32,807 nt of DNA, from IMG/VR virus record IMGVR_UViG_3300005549_000192, positions 1-32,807 of that record; one strand, 5' to 3'. The position numbers and the translations under genes are program-made. Numbering within the stretch: the first letter of the stretch is position 1; each line of letters starts with the position of its first letter. Shown here piece after piece: positions 1-7,300 of this stretch. Source of the stretch: a virus. The notes under the pieces are model-generated. The model was given only the letters and a program-made list of their open reading frames with translations, was not told where the DNA came from and did not search any database.

Positions 1-753
1 ACTCGTGCCGTTGTCGGAATAGAGGAAGACGGCAGTACTGGGGCCGACGAGATCCAGGAGTTGCCCGAAGGCCGTATCGGCGCTGCGCAGCATCGCCCTG
101 AACTTCACCCGATTAGAAGCCCCGAGACTGGGCTGAGGCCAGCCGGCGAGCAGGGAGGTCGGAGGAGCGTGGAACGGTGCGTGTGGGGCGTTGAGCGCGA
201 CATGCAGGAAACGCTTGGAAGAACTCTCGTGTTCCTCCCACCAGCCTCCCGCAGCTTGGACTTGAGCAATGGTCGGATACTGTGTCTCGTTCTCCGTGAC
301 AGTGAACGACGCTCCGACCGTGTCCACGCGCTGCCAGTCGTCGTAGTCGACGCTGGGTGAACTGTTGAGGTTCAGCCGCGTACCGGCCAGCCATGAGCCA
401 TAGCCGCGCTGGAAGGGGGCCAGCGCCCAGTCGCTACTGTCCGGGCACGGACCGCAGTGCCATTTGCCGACGAGCGCTGTCTCGTACCCGGCAGCCTGGA
501 GGACGCCAGGAAGTGTCGGCAGGGAGAGTGGTGGAGTGATCGCCGTTGGCAGCATGGTTCCGATGTCCTCCCATGTCCCGATCTTCTTGGCATAGGAGCC
601 GAAGAGGATGGCCTGCCGGCTTTGCCCGCAGACAGGATGAGAGAACCCGCAGGACTCGAAGGCTTCTCCTCGGAAGGCCGCTAGACGCGGGCACACATCA
701 GCGCTCGCATCGGTTGCGCTGACGTCATCCCAGCCGACGAGCAGGATATTCAC
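1..753 (-). CDS. Sulfatase-family hydrolase, 3' end cut by window edge
   Basis: Alkaline-phosphatase-fold sulfatase, of which 251 N-terminal residues are visible. The frame opens with GTG at 753, 16 bases after the upstream endonuclease stop, and stays open to base 1. Family landmarks appear in order: NILLVGWDD at residues 2-10 (the paired metal-binding Asp), CGQSR at 42-46 (the formylglycine Cys and Arg positions), GKWHCG at 96-101, NAPHAP at 188-193 and YSDNG at 245-249 (metal-binding Asp/Asn). The oddity is Gln where nearly all sulfatases have Pro or Ala in the C-x-P-S-R motif, so formylglycine conversion is uncertain. Family members hydrolyse sulfate esters and some act on phosphonate or phosphate esters. 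In a phage late operon, a role on sulfated surface glycans is plausible but inferred. No signal peptide is seen at the chosen start. Confidence 0.85.
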   Translation of the reverse strand, partial: MNILLVGWDDVSATDASADVCPRLAAFRGEAFESCGFSHPVCGQSRQAILFGSYAKKIGTWEDIGTMLPTAITPPLSLPTLPGVLQAAGYETALVGKWHCGPCPDSSDWALAPFQRGYGSWLAGTRLNLNSSPSVDYDDWQRVDTVGASFTVTENETQYPTIAQVQAAGGWWEEHESSSKRFLHVALNAPHAPFHAPPTSLLAGWPQPSLGASNRVKFRAMLRSADTAFGQLLDLVGPSTAVFLYSDNGTS

Positions 754-769
754 CACGCTGATCCGGAGG

Positions 770-1486
770 CTAGGGGTCTTGTGACTCGCGGGCGACGCGG
801 ATCCAGTAGTAGACGATGGTCGGGGATACGCCGAGAGCCTTCGAAATCGAGAAGCCGTTCTCTCCTTGGGCGTGCCGCGTCAAGGCTTCGGCACGCTTGA
901 CCGAGTTCTTGGTCGTCTTCTGCTTGCCGCGCATGGCGAGCCCGCGCAAGCGATAGACGTCGCACTTCTTGCGAACAGCTCCGGCGCGGGCGACCCAACT
1001 CGCGACCCGCTTCGGCTTGAGTCCCAGCCGTTCCGCAATGACAGCCGAGCTCATCCCCTCGCGGTATAGCTTGATCGCCTCTAGGAACAAGTCGTGCTTT
1101 TCTGGCGAAGTCGACCACTCGCCGGGCATCAGGCGTTTCCAAGCTACCGCCTTCGTTGCCCGTTCCTTTTTCCCGGGGTCGCGCAGGTAGGGAAGGATTC
1201 GTTCGCACACTAGCCGCCCAGCTTTCGATCCAAGACGAAGGCAGTAGTAGATGGAATCGCTGTCCGGGAGCTGTCGGTTGAAGATCACAGAGCCGACGCC
1301 GAGATCCCGAACGATCGAATCCAGGATCTCGCGCCCCTTCTGCCCGATCTGGACATCGCAGCGCGGCTGCCCACCGTTGGGCGATTGAGCGAAGCCGATG
1401 GATCCATCGCCGTCGATGAAGCCGGCCAGCCAGGCCCAGAAGGTTTCGGGGAGGTCGTGATTGAACAGGTGGGTTGTGTCGCTCAT
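770..1486 (-). CDS. LAGLIDADG homing endonuclease with helix-turn-helix tail
   Basis: The 238-residue protein has one LAGLIDADG motif, LAGFIDGDG at residues 20-28, followed by a typical alpha-beta region ending in ERILPYL. One motif per chain implies that it works as a homodimer. The C-terminal half has two helix-turn-helix-like stretches, near residues 140-170 (IAERLGLKPKRVASWV) and 205-235 (ISKALGVSPTIVYYWI), which would add DNA-binding specificity. ATG at 1486 is preferred to the in-frame GTG at 1492. There is no clear Shine-Dalgarno sequence. The gene is free-standing between an unknown structural-type gene and the sulfatase, in a locally AT-richer stretch (1487-1536), consistent with a mobile gene inserted at the late-operon end. 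The family makes double-strand breaks that promote its own spread. Confidence 0.88.
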   Translation of the reverse strand: MSDTTHLFNHDLPETFWAWLAGFIDGDGSIGFAQSPNGGQPRCDVQIGQKGREILDSIVRDLGVGSVIFNRQLPDSDSIYYCLRLGSKAGRLVCERILPYLRDPGKKERATKAVAWKRLMPGEWSTSPEKHDLFLEAIKLYREGMSSAVIAERLGLKPKRVASWVARAGAVRKKCDVYRLRGLAMRGKQKTTKNSVKRAEALTRHAQGENGFSISKALGVSPTIVYYWIRVARESQDP

Positions 1487-1536
1487 GGACACAACTATAT
1501 CCTGCCGAGAACAGATATGCTAGTTCTAGAACCAAT

Positions 1537-2076
1537 CTAGACTCCTAAAAATACGTGCGTGACATAGACCGTCAAAGTCAAACTGCTCGTCTTCACGACC
1601 TTCTCCGCCGCGGAAAGTGTCTTCGCAGAAAGGAGTTGACCGCTGGAACTCGTGGCCCCGGCGGCGCGGGAGATCGCGACCGCTCCAATCGTGTAGTTGG
1701 CCGTCGTCGTCCCGTAGATCGCCTTGTACGTGATGCCGTCGATTGTGCGGGCCGTGTTGTTTATGTCGGTGTCGGCCGTCTTCGGATAGCCAGACTGGAA
1801 GGCCGTCTTCGTCGTGCGGGTGATCAGCTTCCCGAAGGTCGCGGACTTCTTGTTGGCTCCAGTCACCGTCATGGATTTCGCCACGACAACGCGCCCGGCG
1901 CTGAAGGTGTTGGTCGGCGTCTCGCCAGCACCTTTCTGGGCGTAATACTGATCGCCCTTGTCGGTGACGATGTTCGGCCCAGCCTCGATGATCCGGACGA
2001 TCTTGCCCGTCGCGGCTTCGTGGTAGACGAGGACGACGCCTTCGCTATACTTCGATTTTTCGGTTACAGGTCCCAT
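1537..2076 (-). CDS. Unknown Thr/Ser/Ala-rich protein, probably structural
   Basis: This 179-residue protein is rich in Thr, Ser, Ala and Val and appears to be mostly beta strand. It has no signal peptide, membrane segment or catalytic motif that I can recognise. The N-terminus reads as a compact beta domain (VVLVYHEAATGKIVRI), and the C-terminus ends in alternating hydrophobic residues (LTLTVYVTHVFLGV). ATG at 2076 overlaps the upstream gene by 13 bases and has GGAACG just upstream. Its place in the late operon and its composition suggest a virion or tail-tip component, but that is inference from context only. Confidence 0.7.
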   Translation of the reverse strand: MGPVTEKSKYSEGVVLVYHEAATGKIVRIIEAGPNIVTDKGDQYYAQKGAGETPTNTFSAGRVVVAKSMTVTGANKKSATFGKLITRTTKTAFQSGYPKTADTDINNTARTIDGITYKAIYGTTTANYTIGAVAISRAAGATSSSGQLLSAKTLSAAEKVVKTSSLTLTVYVTHVFLGV

Positions 2077-2762
2077 CGTTCCAGCCTTGCTCCGCGTTTG
2101 CGGAATTCCTTGGTGGAGAGCGCCAACATCTTGCGCTCGATCTCCCAGCGCACCTTGAAGGTTTCGTCTTCTTCTGGAGCCCAGCTTTCTGCCAGCGGAC
2201 TACCAGAGCCCCGCATGTCGCACCCGAGCAGGCGCACGTGGCGCACTCCCACTTGGAGGCACCACGCGAGCGCGTGGAACAGGGTCGGCATCATCGGCGC
2301 TGCGCCGTCCTCGGAGAACTCCTTGAGCTCCTCCATGTACGTCGGCGTCCGGGTGTAGAGCCGGCCAGCCCCGTCCTCGCCGAGGATCATTCGCCAGCGC
2401 CAGATGTTCGGGAAGTCGTTCCCGGAGAAGAGCTTGGCATCCGGATGAACGTGCTCGTGCCATTCCTCCCAGAGGGCCGTGGGATCATCCAACGTCGCCC
2501 AGACATCGATCGGAATCCGATCCCCGAGAGCGATGGCGCGATTGACGGCAATGATGGGGCCTGTGAGGCAAGCGACGGCGAGTTCGCGTGGCGAGGCGAA
2601 GCACGCTCCAGGACCCTCACAGACGATCGTCGCTTCTCGGTACTTGGTCTCCGGGAAGTCGTGGCAGGACGGGGCCAGAGGCCCCAGGATGGCGGTCTCG
2701 GGCGACGCCGAGCGCAGCTCGGCTAGCCCTAAGAGGGCCTGCTCGGTGGACCTCGCGGGCAT
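2064..2762 (-). CDS. MAF/DUF115- or GT42-like glycosyltransferase-type protein, copy A
   Basis: This 232-residue protein shares an organisation with the gene at 20994-21827. Both have an N-terminal strand and glycine loop (TIVCEGPG, like the NGPS loop of sialyltransferase-like enzymes), then IIAVNRAIALGD, then a strand-Asp segment (VDVWATLDDP-like), and near the C-terminus VRLLGCDMRGSG followed by a charged helix and a W. This order is known from MAF/DUF115/MptE-like proteins and GT42 sialyltransferases, some of which transfer pseudaminic or sialic acids. ATG at 2762 is preferred to TTG at 2765. The 14-base promoter-like motif lies 33 bases upstream. The call rests on motif order alone; a non-catalytic nucleotide-binding role is possible. 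Confidence 0.5.
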   Translation of the reverse strand: MPARSTEQALLGLAELRSASPETAILGPLAPSCHDFPETKYREATIVCEGPGACFASPRELAVACLTGPIIAVNRAIALGDRIPIDVWATLDDPTALWEEWHEHVHPDAKLFSGNDFPNIWRWRMILGEDGAGRLYTRTPTYMEELKEFSEDGAAPMMPTLFHALAWCLQVGVRHVRLLGCDMRGSGSPLAESWAPEEDETFKVRWEIERKMLALSTKEFRKRGARLERWDL

Positions 2763-2795
2763 CAAGAGAGCGACCTTGCAGGGCTTGGCGAGGAG

Positions 2796-2809
2796 CGTCT
2801 ACGATGTCC
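2796..2809 (-). promoter_or_regulatory. Promoter-like 14-base motif, copy 1
   Basis: The plus strand reads CGTCTACGATGTCC (minus strand GGACATCGTAGACG). The identical 14 bases recur at 18511-18524 and 20979-20992. All three copies lie between genes, 30-33 bases upstream of a leftward start codon. This copy precedes the gene starting at 2762. It also lies just ahead of the divergent plus-strand gene at 2815. The role as a phage-specific promoter core is inferred from repetition and constant spacing. Confidence 0.6.
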
Positions 2810-2818
2810 CCGACATGA
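2804..2818 (+). CDS. Possible 4-codon leader ORF coupled to the SANT/Myb-like gene
   Basis: AGGAG at 2791-2795 is placed ideally (8 bases) for ATG at 2804, not for the gene start at 2815. Translation from 2804 gives Met-Ser-Pro-Thr and stops at TGA 2816-2818, which overlaps the ATG at 2815 as ATGA. This could be a translation-coupling leader peptide, or simply a coincidence within the promoter-like motif it overlaps. Confidence 0.3.
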   Translation: MSPT

Positions 2819-3063
2819 CCCGCTCTGCATGGACGCCCAAAGAGCGCGCGGGCCTCGCCGCGTTCTATCCCGCCATCGCCGCCAAACGGATGCAGGAGCT
2901 TCTGCCTGGGAGAACCGAGAAGGCGATCCGCCAGGCGGCCTTCGATCTAGGGATCAAGAAGTGCGAGGCGAGGCGCAGGGAACAGGGGACAGAGAACGTC
3001 AACCGGCGCTGGCATCCCGAGGGTCCGCGGGTCTTCAAGGAACCCAGATCCCCGACGCAGTAG
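2815..3063 (+). CDS. Small SANT/Myb-like DNA-binding protein
   Basis: The 82-residue protein has an N-terminal domain of the phage SANT/Myb-like type: W at residue 6 in a WTPKE start, an acidic/hydrophobic first helix, a Tyr-Pro turn, then LLPGRTEKAIRQAA and LGIKK, which form the turn and recognition helix. The C-terminal 30 residues are basic and probably unstructured. It lies on the plus strand, opposite to every other gene in this part of the genome, and diverges from the gene at 2762 across the promoter-like motif. A regulatory role is reasonable but unproven. ATG at 2815 lacks its own well-spaced Shine-Dalgarno sequence and may depend on the short ORF at 2804. Confidence 0.7.
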   Translation: MTRSAWTPKERAGLAAFYPAIAAKRMQELLPGRTEKAIRQAAFDLGIKKCEARRREQGTENVNRRWHPEGPRVFKEPRSPTQ

Positions 3064-3066
3064 AGG

Positions 3067-3159
3067 GCGGACCGGGTGGCTTGTCAGGGCCGCCAAGGCG
3101 TCTTCACCCCGGAGGGAAAGTCCAAGGAACCCTCCAGGTCATCCTTGAGCCCGGTCCGC
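3067..3159 (+). ncRNA. Candidate structured RNA with closing stem, two hairpins and pseudoknot
   Basis: The stretch lies in the 173-base gap between two plus-strand genes. GCGGACCGGG (3067-3076) and CCCGGTCCGC (3150-3159) form a perfect 10-base-pair outer stem. Inside, GGTGGC (3075-3080) pairs with GCCGCC (3089-3094), and GGAGGG (3111-3116) pairs with CCCTCC (3130-3135), extendable by two C-G pairs past a bulged A. The 13-base loop of the second hairpin contains CAAGGA (3123-3128), complementary to TCCTTG (3142-3147) in the strand leading back to the outer stem, so a pseudoknot can form. This resembles a riboswitch aptamer or other cis-acting RNA in architecture. I recognise no known family. 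No covariation evidence is available here. Confidence 0.45.
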
Positions 3160-3161
3160 GC

Positions 3162-3230
3162 ATCCCAGCCTACTCCTCCAATCGATTCTCCAAGAGACCC
3201 CTTCCTGGGATTCCTTCTGACCTGTAGGCT
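3162..3230 (+). promoter_or_regulatory. Candidate RNA switch controlling the ribosome site of the gene at 3237
   Basis: Two perfect 7-base pairings compete. ATCCCAG (3162-3168) pairs with CTGGGAT (3205-3211), and AGCCTAC (3167-3173) pairs with GTAGGCT (3224-3230). They share bases 3167-3168, so both cannot form fully. The second pairing covers the only Shine-Dalgarno-like bases (TAGG, 3225-3228), 8 bases before ATG 3237. This is the layout of a sequester/anti-sequester platform. Single 7-base repeats can arise by chance in a gap of this size, so the call depends on the adjacent structured element. Confidence 0.3.
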
Positions 3231-3236
3231 TCTCGT

Positions 3237-3776
3237 ATGGCAACCGAGACCGATCAACGCATCTTCGTCTGCGGCGTGACCCAGTACGCCATGTCCTCGG
3301 GCAAGTTCGAGGCCGACGACATCGTGCGCCTCGCTGAGCGCGCCAGAGACGCCTTCGTGGCGCTCTGGGGTCAACCCACGCCCGACGCTACCTACGCGCC
3401 GCGCCCGTCTCCAGGAGGCTTCCAGAGGCCTCGGACGGCCAGCGCTCCACAGGCCACGATCCAGCCCGAGACGAAGCCCTTCTCGGTGTGGGGTGGCGAC
3501 CGTGCCTACTTCGGGAAGACCGGCCAGGAAGCCTACGGAATGCCGATTCGGGAGGTCGACTGGGCTCTCTGGGTCGATCAGGCTGCCAAGGGCGATTCAC
3601 GGGCTAAGCAAGCCCTCGAGATCATGGCTAAGGGCACCATCGGAGATGAGCCCAAGTGGCACCGAGCGAACACGATGAAGATCGCTCGCGCCAAGGCCTG
3701 CCTCGCCATGCTCCAGAACGGCCAGTTCCAGCCGGCCGTGGACGAAGGTCCGCCTCCCGAGATCACACCCTTCTAG
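3237..3776 (+). CDS. Unknown protein with a Phe-ended acidic tail
   Basis: The 179-residue soluble protein is not one I recognise. Residues 1-45 form a helical domain (IFVCGVTQYAMSSG, then charged helices). A Pro/Ser/Ala-rich linker follows to about residue 80. A second domain starts with FSVWGGDRAYFGKTG and a MPIREVDWALWV segment, faintly like the fold associated with exonuclease-type ssDNA proteins. The last residues, DEGPPPEITPF, recall the acidic tip ending in Pro-Phe of single-strand DNA-binding proteins; this is suggestive only. Its stop shares the CTAG at 3773-3776 with the convergent spanin-like gene. It is preceded by the candidate regulatory RNA. Confidence 0.65.
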   Translation: MATETDQRIFVCGVTQYAMSSGKFEADDIVRLAERARDAFVALWGQPTPDATYAPRPSPGGFQRPRTASAPQATIQPETKPFSVWGGDRAYFGKTGQEAYGMPIREVDWALWVDQAAKGDSRAKQALEIMAKGTIGDEPKWHRANTMKIARAKACLAMLQNGQFQPAVDEGPPPEITPF

Positions 3777-4123
3777 CTGACCGGCTCGCCGCGCTTCCTG
3801 CGCTTCCTGTCCCGATGCACGTTGACCGCCCCGGCTGAGCCGGCCGAGACCAAGAGGGTCGCGAGCAGGGTAGCGGGATCCGTCAGACGTCCGACGAAGT
3901 CCGCACCTCGAGCCTGAGCGGTTCTCGCCACCTCCTCGATGCGCTCCTTCGTGTTCTCGATGGCCTTGTCGACGTCCTGGCGCGTGGCGCTCCTGTCGGC
4001 GACCGTCGTCTGGAGGTCTTCCAGAGAGTCAGCCACCTCGCGGAGGTCTCCAGGCATCACACAGGAGGTTCCCAGGATTTCAACCAGAAGCACGAATAGA
4101 AGAGTTTTCATGCAGGGCATCAT
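3773..4123 (-). CDS. Candidate unimolecular spanin (lysis lipoprotein)
   Basis: The 116-residue protein starts with a short hydrophobic signal (MKTLLFVLLVEILGTSC) ending in a lipobox-like Cys at residue 21. A helical, charged region follows (residues 25-75, coiled-coil-like). A weakly hydrophobic segment comes next (DPATLLATLLVSAGSAGAV, about 82-100), then a basic RDRKRRKR tail. An N-terminal lipoprotein signal plus a C-terminal membrane segment is the plan of u-spanins such as T1 gp11, which fuse inner and outer membranes at lysis. ATG 4123 is chosen because AAGGAA lies 7-8 bases upstream. It follows the holin-like gene by 14 bases. The LGTSC lipobox is imperfect, so an Rz1-like or other lipoprotein remains possible. 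Confidence 0.5.
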   Translation of the reverse strand: MMPCMKTLLFVLLVEILGTSCVMPGDLREVADSLEDLQTTVADRSATRQDVDKAIENTKERIEEVARTAQARGADFVGRLTDPATLLATLLVSAGSAGAVNVHRDRKRRKRGEPVS

Positions 4124-4137
4124 GTCGATTCCTTCCC

Positions 4138-4383
4138 TTACGGTCCACGCTCCTCGAGTCCTTCGCGCCGCCCTGCCGCGTGTGCAGCGGCGCGCGTTGC
4201 TTCCACCAGGCGGTCAGCGAGACTGTTCGTGGCCTTGTGGACTTCTTCTACGCGGATCGTGAGCGAGTTCACGTGCCGGCCGTTTCGGAGCGAGATCACG
4301 AGCGCGGCACAGGCCGCGAGCGTGGGCGGCACGCTGGAGATGATCGCGACAGCTACGGGCTCACTGAGAACGTAGAGGGTCAT
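4138..4383 (-). CDS. Holin-like small membrane protein
   Basis: The 81-residue protein has one N-terminal hydrophobic segment (residues 9-32, VAVAIISSVPPTLAACAALVISL) followed by a charged, helical cytoplasmic tail. That is the size and plan of a single-span phage holin such as T7 17.5. The ATG at 4383 overlaps the upstream stop as ATGA and has a strong GGAGG 6 bases before it. Its position right after an internal virion protein and before the spanin candidate matches the T7 order of internal protein, holin and Rz. No endolysin gene lies beside it. Holin identity is inferred from topology and context. Confidence 0.5.
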   Translation of the reverse strand: MTLYVLSEPVAVAIISSVPPTLAACAALVISLRNGRHVNSLTIRVEEVHKATNSLADRLVEATRAAAHAAGRREGLEERGP

Positions 4384-7300
4384 GCGCCCCTCCGGACGTG
4401 CCCGAGCTTACGGACGCCAAGGCCCGAAATCCTGCCGAAGTCGATCTTCTTGCTGAGCGTGAAGGGCAGGATTTGGTCGCGGAGCCACTGCCACTTGTTC
4501 TGTCGACCGTTCTTGCCGTCCATGGGTTTCCCGTACTCGTCGCGCGCTTCCCAGAAGTGGACGAACGTCTTGGTGATGAGGGAGGGCTCTCCGAATGGAT
4601 AGAAGTTCTCCCGGACCATCTCCTTGATGACCTTCTCGGGATCCTCCCCAGCCACCGTGCGCATGATAGGGTCCGTGAGATAGGAACCGTCATCGAGGTC
4701 GGAGACGTCGACGTAGGTGTCGTTGGGCGTCCAGATCAGATTGCGCTGCTCATCGAACTCCGATGCGCGCTTCCTGTTCCGGTCGTCTTGTTCCTGGTCG
4801 ACGCCATTGACCATGTTGAAGACCTTCGAAGCCAGCGGGTACATGGCAGCACCAGCGAGCGCGTGGGCTGCGCGCTTGAGCCCCTGCTTCCTCACGACCG
4901 GATTCGGGTCTTTGACTTCCTCGCTGATGAGCCTCAGGAGCGAGAATGTGTTCCGTCCCTGCTCGGCCTTGAATGCCATGAAAGTGCCGAAGACCGGCTG
5001 ACGTCTCCAGAAGTCAGGGCCTTTCGCGATCCTGGAGTAGGTTGGCAGGAGATCGCGGATCCGATCCGCCGCTTTCTCCTCGGCGGCAGCCTCCGAGAGG
5101 CCCTGTTCCATCAGATTCTTCTTCTCGACCTCCCAGCCAGCGATCTTCGTGAAGTTGTCGGGGTGGGAGAAAAGAGCTGCGGCCTTCTCGCTCGCCTTGG
5201 CGATCGTCTTCCAGGGCTGATTGAGCTGCCGCGCAGCCGAGATGTCCCGGATGTCCTTGATCTCTGCGGCCGTGATGGAGGTATCGATCACCCGTAGGCG
5301 AATCAGCTTCTCGCGCTCCGCGACCATCTCGGGGCTCTTCCCGAACATGATTTGGCCGATGCGCTTCGCGTTCGTGAAGGCGTGGACGGCGTAGCCGTTC
5401 CGCACCAGCGGTGCGATCTGCTGCCAGGCCTGGCGTAGCGTGCCCTTGGGCTGGTCGTAGATCGTCTTGGTGCCCTTCAAGCCTGAGTTGAGGACCGTCA
5501 ACCACTTCATGATCGGGTGGTTGAGGATCGTGTCCGCGTCGAAGAGGGCCTTCTTGATCTCGGCCGTCGTGTAGAGGTCCTTGCCCTGCACGAGCGGGGC
5601 AAGCCGCGGGTTGTCGCCAGCCGATACCCTGGTCGTGTAGTTGGTCCCGCCCTTTGTCGTCGGCTCCTCGAAGAGCCACTTGCCAAGACCCTCCGCGCGC
5701 ATCGCCACGAACTTCCTATGGCTGGCAATGTGCGCTGCCTGCTTGATGATCGTGTTGGTGTAGGCGACGAGCGGGTTCTTCTCCTCGCCCAGGAATGCCT
5801 TCATCTCGTCGGGAATGCCCTTGCGCGGCTTGAAGACGGAGAGGTCCTTTCGCTTCAGGTTGGACTTTGCCATCGCCGCATAGGGGTTCTCGGCAAGGAG
5901 TCGTGCGTCGTCGAGCATGGCCTCCATGCCGGCCCGGACCTGCTCCACGGTCTTCCCCTGAAGATCCTTCCTGGCCTTGAGCTCGAAGAGGGCTTGACGA
6001 CGAAGTTCACCGTTCAGCTTCTTGTTCTTGGCTGCGGCCTCCAGTGACTTGATCGTGGCTTGGTCAGGAGGTTGGCTCCAGGAGACGAGCAGGCTTTCTA
6101 GCTTGTTCCTGACCTCCGGCTCAATCTTGTCCGCCCACTTGGGATCGATGTGGGCTTTGTAGGTGGAGCGCATGTACTCGCCCAAGCGCCCCTTGTAGAC
6201 CTCCGTCATCGTCTGATTGGTCATCCCCTCGTCGATCATGATGCGCGACATCTTGTCCATGTGCGCTCGCATCCGTTCCGTGGGTTCACGCACACCAGGT
6301 GGTAGTGCAGCGGTCTTCGCGCCGGTCTGGTCCTTCAAGGCCTCTGTGATGTGCTCGAGCTCGATCGGGCTCGCGGGGTTCGCCTTGTTGTGCGCCTTGA
6401 CGGCCTGATCGACTGCGCGAGATGCACTGGTCGCGCGCGAGGATTCGACCTCGAGCTCACCCTTCGCGAGTTCCTCTAGGCGCGCAGCGCGCTTCGGCTT
6501 GGCGCCGTGTGAGAGAAGGAGGTTCTGGACGAACTTCCTGCCGACCTTCCTGAGCCCCGCCTTCGTCTTCTCGGCCGAGAACTCCGTCGCCTTGCCGCGA
6601 AAGGGCGGAAGGCCGGCGAACATCTCGATGATCTTCGTACCGGGCTTCGCCTCGGACTTCGTCGTCGTCTCCAGAGCAGCCTTGGGCTCGGAGACCGGAG
6701 CGGGTTCGGGCGGAATCGGCTGTCCGATTTCTTGATCGGCCTTGGCGCGGAGTTCTTCCGGTGCCGCCTTCGGAGGTTCCTCGATGGCTGGAAGAGGCTC
6801 ACCACCACGGAGCTTCCTTGCCTGCTCGGCGAACTCTGTGTCCAGCATCTCGTCTGGGACGAGCTTCAAGAGTCGATGCGACGACGCGATCTCTTCCTCG
6901 CTGGCGCCTGCCGCCTTCCCCATCTGCTCCACGGCCTTCATAGCCCTGGCGCGCCGCTCCTCCCGGGCCGCGCCTGATTCCGACATGGTCGGAGCGGCTC
7001 CAGCCACCACAGGCTCAGGCCGCCCGATGATCTTCCTCGCCTGGGCCTTCTCGGCCTCCGTGACCGCCTCTGGCTGTGTGGCCTCAGGAGCCTTCTCCGG
7101 CTGGGTCTGGACGGGCTTCGCCTCACCCTTGACCTCCGGAGCCTCCTTGGCCGCCCGTGGTCGCTGGAGCGATCCCAGGAAGCCAAGGAAGCCCCCCACG
7201 GCAGCGCCCTCAGGGCTCGTCAGAGAAGCCCCCATTTCCTTCAGGACTTGGCGGTCCTGGCCGGTCAGGACTTCATCCAGCTTGGCCGAGAGGCCAGCCT

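Noticed and set aside
1523-1532. Palindrome GTTCTAGAAC before the LAGLIDADG gene
   Set aside because: Single short palindrome with no repeat or matching protein site; too little to call an operator.
3105-3123. GGAGGGAAAGTCC resembles the conserved core of RNase P RNA
   Set aside because: The match is short, the remaining RNase P conserved regions are missing and the element is only 93 bases.
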